From NCBI GenBank assembly GCA_009469665.1, contig SSTB01000063.1, forward strand, positions 1 to 6,698: DNA of 6,698 nt. The letters run 5' to 3'. Shown piece by piece: positions 1-5,800 of the stretch (its first letter is position 1; each line of letters starts with the position of its first letter). Source of the DNA: Azonexaceae bacterium (GTDB lineage: Bacteria; Pseudomonadota; Gammaproteobacteria; Burkholderiales; Rhodocyclaceae). A model generated the notes under the pieces. It saw only the letters and a program-made list of their open reading frames with translations, was not told the DNA's origin and did no database searches. A program made the position numbers and the translations under genes.

Positions 1-156
1 CCGTACGACGCCGGCGAGGGAACACTCGTCGGTCAATGCCAGGGCGGCATAACCCTGGGCCACCGCCCGCGCCACCAGTTCATCCGGATGAGATGCCCCG
101 CGCAGGAAAGTGAAGTTGGAAAGGCAGTGGAGTTCGGCGTAGACGGGCAGCGGCAT
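1..156 (-). CDS. dnaE2: Error-prone DNA polymerase DnaE2 (ImuC), N-terminal fragment
   Basis: Only the first 52 codons are present; the gene runs off the left edge. The reading begins [20 protein letters not shown] and continues with ASHPDELV and [12 protein letters not shown]. This is the start of the PHP domain of the DnaE2 branch of bacterial C-family polymerases; replicative DnaE1 begins differently, with an FVHLRVHS-type motif. DnaE2 is known as the SOS-induced translesion polymerase that works with ImuA and ImuB in damage-induced mutagenesis. The ATG at 156-154 is chosen because it gives the family's usual N terminus, and an in-frame TAA lies a short distance upstream with no other ATG between. 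No strong Shine-Dalgarno is visible. A LexA box and promoter lie immediately upstream, so this copy has its own SOS control and is not read through from imuA-imuB. Whether imuAB are nearby cannot be seen. Confidence 0.92.
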   Translation of the reverse strand, partial: MPLPVYAELHCLSNFTFLRGASHPDELVARAVAQGYAALALTDECSLAGVVR

Positions 157-187
157 AGATGGGGGCTGGCGGCGGAACGCCAGGCCA

Positions 188-211
188 ATAACTGTTTATA
201 TAAACAGTTAT
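188..211. promoter_or_regulatory. LexA operator (SOS box)
   Basis: A perfect 24-bp palindrome with 12-bp arms, centred between 199 and 200. Its core is CTGT-TTATATAA-ACAG (192-207), the E. coli-type LexA consensus CTGT-N8-ACAG. It lies 32 bp upstream of the dnaE2 start and overlaps the -10 element of the minus-strand promoter, the classical position for LexA repression. The toxin-antitoxin promoter on the other strand is about 40 bp away, so direct repression of that operon is less likely. Confidence 0.93.
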
Positions 212-235
212 AACCCATGCCCCCTGCCACTACAA
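207..235 (-). promoter_or_regulatory. dnaE2 promoter (sigma-70 type)
   Basis: Read on the minus strand, TTGTAG (235-230) and TATAAC (212-207) are separated by exactly 17 bp. The -10 matches TATAAT at five of six positions; the -35 matches TTGACA at only three. Predicted transcription would start near 200, inside the LexA palindrome. Assignment is by consensus matching only. Confidence 0.6.
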
Positions 236-250
236 GACTTGTTCTGTGAA

Positions 251-279
251 TTGACCATACGTACGTAAAGGCGTACCGT
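251..279 (+). promoter_or_regulatory. Toxin-antitoxin promoter with candidate double operator
   Basis: TTGACC (251-256), a 17-bp spacer and TACCGT (274-279) form a plausible sigma-70 promoter with a good -35 and a weak -10. Two GTAC cores are embedded: one in the 10-bp perfect palindrome TACGTACGTA (258-267), the other in GCGTACC (271-277). Their centres are 12 bp apart. In the E. coli yefM-yoeB operon the antitoxin binds a long and a short palindrome with TGTACA cores at about this spacing, so autoregulation by the antitoxin-toxin complex is inferred. The second site has only a 4-bp symmetric core. Confidence 0.5.
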
Positions 280-306
280 TAAACCTTCAATTGAAGGAGA
301 TCAACC

Positions 307-549
307 ATGACCGACCTCACCGCGAGCGAAGCCCGTGCCAATCTATACCGCCTCATCGACGAGGCAGCCGAATCCCATCAGCCTATCCACATTGTGGGAA
401 AGAGAACCAGTGCAGTTCTCATATCGACTGAAGACTGGGAGGCCATTCAGGAAACACTCTACTTGCTTTCGATTCCTGGCATGCGCGAATCGATCAAGGA
501 GGGGATGGCCGAGCCTCTTGGCAAGAGTGACAAGGACCTCAAGTGGTAA
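307..549 (+). CDS. yefM: YefM/Phd-family antitoxin
   Basis: An 80-residue protein of the Phd/YefM antitoxin family. It neutralises the downstream toxin by binding it and, through its N-terminal domain, represses the operon. The N-terminal part (about 1-55) shows the family pattern: ASEARANLYRLIDEA, then HIVGKRTSAVLIS and EDWEAIQETLYLL. The remaining C-terminal stretch (SIPGMRESIKEGMAEPLG onward, ending DLKW) is the expected toxin-binding tail. Start choice is firm: ATG at 307 follows the strong Shine-Dalgarno GAAGGAGAT (293-301). The stop overlaps the toxin start, giving translational coupling. Length is normal for the family. Confidence 0.93.
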   Translation: MTDLTASEARANLYRLIDEAAESHQPIHIVGKRTSAVLISTEDWEAIQETLYLLSIPGMRESIKEGMAEPLGKSDKDLKW

Positions 550-809
550 CTTGGCGCGTCGTCTATTCGAAAGACGCTCAGAAGGATGCCGGGAAGTTGG
601 CGGCCGCCGGCCTAAAGGACAAGGCCATCGATCTCCTGGCGGTTCTTGCTGCTGATCCGTTTCAGAACCCACCGCCGTACAAAAAACTGGTTGGCGACCT
701 GGCCGGAGCGTATTCCCGACGAATCAACATTCAGCACCGTCTGGTCTACGAGGTAATTGTCGAGGAACGGATTGTCCGTGTGCTCCGGATGTGGTCGCAC
801 TACGAGTAG
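543..809 (+). CDS. yoeB: Txe/YoeB-family mRNA interferase toxin
   Basis: An 88-residue toxin of the Txe/YoeB branch of the RelE superfamily, which cleaves mRNA on the ribosome. Family signatures are AQKDAGKLAAAGLKDKA (12-28), LVGDLAGAYSRRINIQHRLVYEV (49-71) and the C-terminal RMWSHYE. The start is a GTG at 543 inside the antitoxin gene (7-bp overlap), preceded by AAGGA at 532-536. Aligned with E. coli YoeB, the catalytic Arg65 and His83 correspond to Arg66 and His86 here. The catalytic Glu46 aligns with Lys47 (codons CCG TAC AAA AAA CTG, PYKKL where relatives as I recall them read PYEKL). The toxin may therefore be weakened or inactive while antitoxin binding is kept. Frame and length are otherwise intact. 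Confidence 0.92.
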   Translation: MVTWRVVYSKDAQKDAGKLAAAGLKDKAIDLLAVLAADPFQNPPPYKKLVGDLAGAYSRRINIQHRLVYEVIVEERIVRVLRMWSHYE

Positions 810-1303
810 AGGCCCATTCCACGGTTGCACTGAACACCCCGCTTCTCAGCGCCGCCCCACGGCGACAGGGCCCTCTTCGTCAAGACTGCCGCTCCCGGTC
901 GGCGCGGGCCACGGAAGGCGAGCGCAAGACAACGTCCAGAGATTCTTTATCCTGGAAACCCCGGTTTGGACGAGCCCGTTGGTGCGTTCAGGGGTGCTGG
1001 CGCGAAGCGACGACGCGGCAGGCTCGTGCCCGCAAGGAGGGGTGCAAAGCCAGGCGCCCGCCCGGATGCGCCGACGGGCTCGTAGCGATTTCACCCGCAG
1101 AGTGGGCGATTCGGAGTGCCGCGCAGGTTCAGGGCACACGGCTTTCCGGGCATTTGCAAGCGGTCATCTGAGGTTTCCAGGGTTATCCATCACGACCACA
1201 TCCAGGTTGAGTTAGCATGGCTCGGCTGCCCTCCTCACGAGTAGCCTCTCGGCCGCCCTTGAGTTACGACGAACAAAGCAACCATTGTTCCAAAATCCCT
1301 CAC
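810..1303. other. Intergenic region between convergent genes, no supported gene
   Basis: This 494-bp gap separates the toxin stop from the 3' end of the minus-strand epimerase. It is GC-rich and therefore has sizeable open frames on both strands, for example 846-1139 minus and 757-1215 plus. Their translations are Arg/Pro/Ser-rich, match no family I recognise, have no convincing ribosome binding site, and one overlaps the toxin. The only clear structure is a group of inverted repeats at 935-1137 (listed separately). A small hairpin, GAACAA/TTGTTC, lies at 1271-1290 just past the epimerase stop, but lacks a T-run on either strand, so no terminator is called. Confidence 0.5.
935..1082 (+). repeat. 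Structured inverted-repeat element, possible RNA or dispersed repeat
   Basis: Bases 971-992 pair with 1061-1082 to form a 22-bp stem: 17 Watson-Crick pairs, four G-U pairs (980/1073, 983/1070, 986/1067, 988/1065) and one A-C mismatch (990/1063). The outer nine, CGAGCCCGT with ACGGGCTCG, are perfect. Within the 68-nt loop, 997-1004 pairs with 1014-1021 (CTGGCGCG/CGCGGCAG, one G-G mismatch). Upstream, TCCAG-A-GAT (935-943) pairs with ATC-CTGGA (949-956), leaving one bulged A and a five-base loop. The wobble pairs work only in a plus-strand transcript. No transposase, promoter or known RNA family is recognised. Identity is unknown; a dispersed repeat or a small structured RNA are both possible. 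Confidence 0.4.
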
Positions 1304-2299
1304 TCAGCGCCTGCCACGGGATTCCCGATACCACGCCATGGAGTGCGCAATCGTCTCACCAACCCCCCCGCTCCGAACGACCAAGCCACCATCGGCGCGC
1401 AAGCGGTCGTTGAGATGACCACAGGTCCGCCCGAAGATACGGACCACGAGGGGATGAAGCAAGGGCTCGCGCTGCGGCAAGGCGATCCGGCAGGCCGTTT
1501 CGCACGCCCGAGCCGCCACCTCGGCCAAGGAAAAGGGGAGATTGACCGTCAATCCACGGCGCCCAATGTGGCCCTGCATGAGCTCGATCACCTGGGACCA
1601 GGTCGCGTCACCGTCATCCCGCACGTTGTAGCAGCGCCCCACCGCCACTGGCGAGTCGGACGCCCACAGCATTGCCGCCACGACGGTCTCGACGTCGACC
1701 ACCCCAGCATGCGCACGCCCGCCATCGATCTTGAGCATGAGCCCGCCGTCAAGCGCCTCGCCGACTCGCTCCACAAACGGACTCCCGGGCCCAAACACGT
1801 TTGCCGGCCGCAGAATGACCGTTGGGATGCCGAGTCGCGACGCCCTCTCACGGAGCAGACGTTCTCCTCGAACCTTGGAATCGCCGTAGCCGAAACCTGC
1901 TTCGACCAGGGGCGCATCCTCAGCACAGGGCCCCTCGGGAAAGCCGTATACATCGACCGTCGAGAGATGCACTAGGCGGGACAGCGAAGGATTCGCCTCG
2001 GCGATGGCCGCCAGCAGGTTGGCCACCCCCTCGACATTGGCCGCCAGGTAGTTTTCCCGGCGGTCCCAGGTCTTGACGTTGGCGGCGCAATGGAAAATGC
2101 AGGTAACGCCTTCGACGGCCTGAATCAACGCTGTCGCATCGGCCAGATCGCCCTCGATCACTTCAACTTGCGTCGCCAATTCGGCGGCCAGCCGATTCCG
2201 ATCCCGCACCAGAACACGCACCGCAACGCCCTCCCCTACGAGCTTGCGAGCCAGATGGCCACCGATGAAGCCAGTCGCCCCCGTGACCAGTACAGTCAT
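1304..2299 (-). CDS. NAD(P)-dependent epimerase/dehydratase, extended SDR family
   Basis: A 331-residue Rossmann-fold oxidoreductase. The N terminus, MTVLVTGATGFIGGHLARKL, carries the extended-SDR nucleotide-binding motif GATGFIG (7-13). Asp51-Leu52 (EGDLAD) binds the adenine side in relatives. The catalytic region has LSTVDVYG (112-119) and the Tyr138-x-x-x-Lys142 pair (YGDSK), followed by ILRPANVFGPG (162-172). The C terminus ends in the usual TIAHSMAWYRES segment. Length is typical. Relatives act on nucleotide sugars, sterols or flavonoid-like substrates; the substrate here cannot be told, and no sugar-pathway genes lie beside it. The ATG at 2299-2297 gives the expected N terminus; the Shine-Dalgarno is weak. 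The gene is divergent from the RTX gene, 517 bp apart, and convergent with the toxin-antitoxin operon. Its GC content is high (42 of 60 at 1741-1800), like most of the window. Confidence 0.93.
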   Translation of the reverse strand: MTVLVTGATGFIGGHLARKLVGEGVAVRVLVRDRNRLAAELATQVEVIEGDLADATALIQAVEGVTCIFHCAANVKTWDRRENYLAANVEGVANLLAAIAEANPSLSRLVHLSTVDVYGFPEGPCAEDAPLVEAGFGYGDSKVRGERLLRERASRLGIPTVILRPANVFGPGSPFVERVGEALDGGLMLKIDGGRAHAGVVDVETVVAAMLWASDSPVAVGRCYNVRDDGDATWSQVIELMQGHIGRRGLTVNLPFSLAEVAARACETACRIALPQREPLLHPLVVRIFGRTCGHLNDRLRADGGLVVRSGGVGETIAHSMAWYRESRGRR

Positions 2300-2657
2300 G
2301 CGCCGTGACCTGCCTGAGGCGGGATTCCATTACGTCGCTCCATCCAATTCCCCTCGATGTCCCAGCCCCCGTGCAACTTCTCTGCCTGCTGGGAGCGGAT
2401 TCTACGACATGGAGAGTGCCACCCCACCCGCCATGTTTGCCGGGGTGCAACGGAACCATCATGCGGAGGTATCCCCATCAACTCCACCACCCTTGTAACC
2501 TGGCTTACTCTTGATCGCATTCAACGTAGCCGGCGCTGGCGGGCTCAGAACCGGCATCGGGCGCTAGAACCCGCTTCCTGCTGCGGTTGCCGTTGCCTTG
2601 GTGCTGGAAACTCCCATCCCTTGGGCATTCGGCACGGCAGCTGCGCCGCCCCGAGAA
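2300..2657. other. Divergent intergenic region, left part: nothing recognised
   Basis: No gene with family resemblance or a credible ribosome binding site was found on either strand. Open frames here (for example 2357-2854 plus and 2505-3152 minus) run into the RTX gene in other frames and are explained by GC bias. The promoter of the minus-strand epimerase should lie here, but no convincing -35/-10 pair was seen. A 5-bp inverted repeat GCGGG/CCCGC (2539-2574) is too weak to call. Confidence 0.4.
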
Positions 2658-2765
2658 AACCACAAAAATCCCTGTTACAACAATGTGGTTATGGGAGTAG
2701 GATACCCATCTGGAGTGAGGTCTGCAGCCGGGGTGGCTGCCCGGATCGCGCCGGGGAAATCCCCG
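2658..2765 (+). promoter_or_regulatory. Upstream region or 5' leader of the RTX gene with four inverted repeats
   Basis: Four inverted repeats follow one another: AACCACA (2658-2664) with TGTGGTT (2684-2690); ATGGG (2691-2695) with CCCAT (2705-2709); GCAGCC (2724-2729) with GGCTGC (2735-2740), five-base loop; and CGGGG (2752-2756) with CCCCG (2761-2765), four-base loop. They end about 50 bp before the RTX start codon. They could be operators or a structured 5' leader; no known riboswitch consensus was recognised. A very weak promoter candidate, TTACAA (2675-2680) with TAGGAT (2698-2703) at 17-bp spacing, lies inside and is not called separately. Confidence 0.35.
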
Positions 2766-2816
2766 CCGGAGATTGGGGTGCAATGCGGACCGGATTGAAC
2801 AACAGGGAGGGGGCCC

Positions 2817-5800
2817 ATGATTTCGCATCTTTTTTTCATCGACTATCGGGTTGAAGACGTTCAAACCCTGATCGACGCCTTGCCGGCGGACAGCGCCTAT
2901 TACCTGCTGACGCCGGATTCCGACGGCGTGGAACAAATCGCGCGCATTACCGCCAATTACCACGACCTCGCCTCGATCCAGATCGTCTCCCACGGCTCGA
3001 CCGGTCAAATCCTCATCGGCAGCACAGAACTGAACAATGGCAATCTGTCCGATTACCAGAATCAGTTGCAGGGTATCGGCCAGGCCTTGTCCGAGACTGG
3101 GGACATTCTCATTTATGGATGCAATGTGGCACAAGGGGATGTCGGTCTCCAATTCATAACCAGCATTTCGACCCTGACAGGGTCAGATGTCGCCGCATCA
3201 ACCGACCCAACGGGGGCAAGCTACCTGCACGCCAACGCTGTGCTCGAAGCTGCGGCAGGACTGGTCGAAACGGGAGTTTCCCTAACACAGATCGCACTGG
3301 ATTCCGGTGGTACGTTGTTAGGTGGCGGCACCTACTCAATCGTTGATATCGCGAAATATCTCCGCGAAGACTTCTGGTATCAGATGGCCGTAGACAATGA
3401 ACCTCGCTCATTCAATATCGACACATCAGGCACCGGCGCGAACAACGGTATTCTTTTGTACAACTACTCAAGCCTCCCATGGGATCTTTACGACTGGGGA
3501 CCTTATTTTGACCACGACGGACTGCTCCCAAACACCAGAACGTTAGTCGATAGCGCGCTCGATTACCTTGGCGAAGTTCTAGGCATCGAGTTCCAGGAGA
3601 CGACATCGAAAGGTGACGAGGTCGACCTTTATTATAGTGACGATGCCGGATTCAAGCCCAATGCCATCACTCACCATCAGCTTCATTCGTCGGGTCGCCC
3701 GGACGTGGTCAATCATCGATTCGTCGACGCCGCGTATATCAATATACCTAAGTCGTGGCCTGACGGTGACCCCAAAGGCATTTATGATTATGACTTCCTT
3801 TACCAAACAATCATTCACGAAACATTACATGCACTCGGGCTTGGCCACGCAGGGCAGTACAACGGTGGGGATCCAAATTACAACAATGGGAATCCAGATT
3901 ACATAACCGATTTTTCCGAGCTCGACGAACCTGATTATTGGTCTCGGCATCCCAATGGGACAAATATATATCTTAACGATAGCTGGCAGCAGTCAGTTAT
4001 GTCATATTTTTACAATTCTAAAACTACTTATAATAAAGATTCCAGCGATTGCTTTCTCATTACTCCAATGGCTGCTGATTTTTTGGCGCTCCGCGAGTAC
4101 TACGATAAAAATCAAACAGCCTTTGCGGGTAATACCGTATATGGTTTAGGCAGTAATATTGAAGAGTCATCTGGCACGGCGATTTCAAATCTATTTCGCT
4201 ACGCCGACGAAAACGCGTTTTGTATTATAGATGATAGCGGCAATGATACTTTAGACTTCTCCAGATTCTCCGGAATGTCCGAGAGCGAAATGCGCGGTCA
4301 ATACATTAATCTTACGATCGCGTCCGACAGCGATACGGTCGGGTCAATCTCTAACATTGGCGGCAAAATTGGAAATATGGTCATCGCCGTAGGGACAGAA
4401 ATTGAAAATGCAGTCGGCGGCAGTGGGGCCGATACAATCAAAGGCAATTTTAAAGACAACGAATTATCGGGCAATGCTGGGATCGATACTTTTTTTGGTG
4501 AGGGCGGAAACGATACATTGGATGGTGGGGAAGATGCAGACATTGCCTATTTTGAGGGAGTAAGGAGTCAATACAGTATTACGGTTGGCAGCGAATCGGT
4601 AACAGTAATTGGCCCAGATGACCATGATATTCTGAAACACATTGAAGCCATTCGTTTCTCCGATGGCGAAACGCTCAGTATCGACAGCTTGCCCGTGCCC
4701 GATGGAACGACAGTGGGCTCTCCGCAGCCGCGAATCAGCAGCGACGAAACCATTCTGCAGGTCTCGCGCTACCAATCTGCCTCGCCACAGGACACACTTG
4801 GCGCGGACATCTTTGTTTTTGACCCGAAATTCTTCGGATTGGGGGTCAGCCTCGGCGAAACTGCAGGAAACACCCTGGAGTTCTTGAAGACCCATGTCTC
4901 AGTCTCGTCGCCCAGCGCTGGAACTTTCGATTTCAAGATTGGCACCGAGTTTTTTGTAAGACTTACCGACTTTGATTATTTCCAGGTCAAGGGTTGGGAG
5001 ACCGTGACAGCCTCCCAGGTTTCTGGCTTGGTTGATGGTTCGCTTTCGCGGGATGATTTCGGCCAAACCAATAAAACGTCGGGCGTGCTCACTTCAACGG
5101 CCATCACCGCGGGCACCATGACCTATAAGAACGGCACAATCGGTACCGCAACGGATGCGGATCGGTTTTCGGTAATATTGACGGCCGGGCAGGATTATGG
5201 ATTCTTTGGCATTGCTGATGCCAGTAGCCTGGACCCGTTACTGCGGTTATATAACGACGCCAATTACCTGCTGGCAGCGAATACTAGTGGTGCTCCCGGC
5301 GAAATCAGCGCCATGATTCTCTACAGGCCTACCGCCTCCGGAACCTATTACATTGAGATTGCTGGAGAGAATAGTTCGAAGGGAACTTATTCAGTTGCGA
5401 TCCAGAACATAACCGGCACTTCCGGCGCGGATTCACTGACGCCCACGCCTCAACCTTCCGACCCGTCGTCTCCCGCCTATTGGACCTGGCAGGGAACTTC
5501 AGGCAACGACGATCCGTCCCCTGCTGCGCTGGGTGGCGATTCTGGCGATGACCGCATTCGTGGCCATGATGGCGACGATACCCTACGAGGAGGAACAGGA
5601 AACGATGTCATTTGGGGCGACGACGATAACGACAAGCTTTATGGAGAGGACGGACGCGACACTCTCATGGGAGGACGGAATGGCGACACGCTGATTGGTG
5701 GATATGGCGATGACACCCTTTATGGCGAAGGGAGTGGGGATTATCTCTACGGAAACTCTGGCAACGATTATCTTCACGGCGGTTCCGGTTCAGATGACCT

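Noticed and set aside
33..230. Minus-strand open frame of 65 codons over the dnaE2 start and LexA box
   Set aside because: It is a different frame from the recognised DnaE2 N terminus and crosses the promoter; it is a shadow.
846..1139. Minus-strand frame of 97 codons
   Set aside because: No recognisable motif or ribosome binding site, and it spans the long hairpin, which is better explained as an inverted repeat. It could be a decayed gene, but the sequence does not show of what.
757..1215. Plus-strand frame of 152 codons downstream of the toxin
   Set aside because: It begins inside the toxin gene, is Arg/Ser/Pro-rich, shows no family motif and no ribosome binding site; the GC-rich sequence explains the long frame.
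1271..1290. Hairpin GAACAA/TTGTTC just beyond the epimerase stop, as a terminator
   Set aside because: Only 6 bp, AT-rich stem and no T-run on either strand.
1217..1975. Plus-strand frame of 252 codons
   Set aside because: It is antisense to the clearly recognised SDR epimerase.
2505..3152. Minus-strand frame of 215 codons
   Set aside because: It is antisense to the DUF4347 coding part of the RTX gene and lacks any family resemblance.
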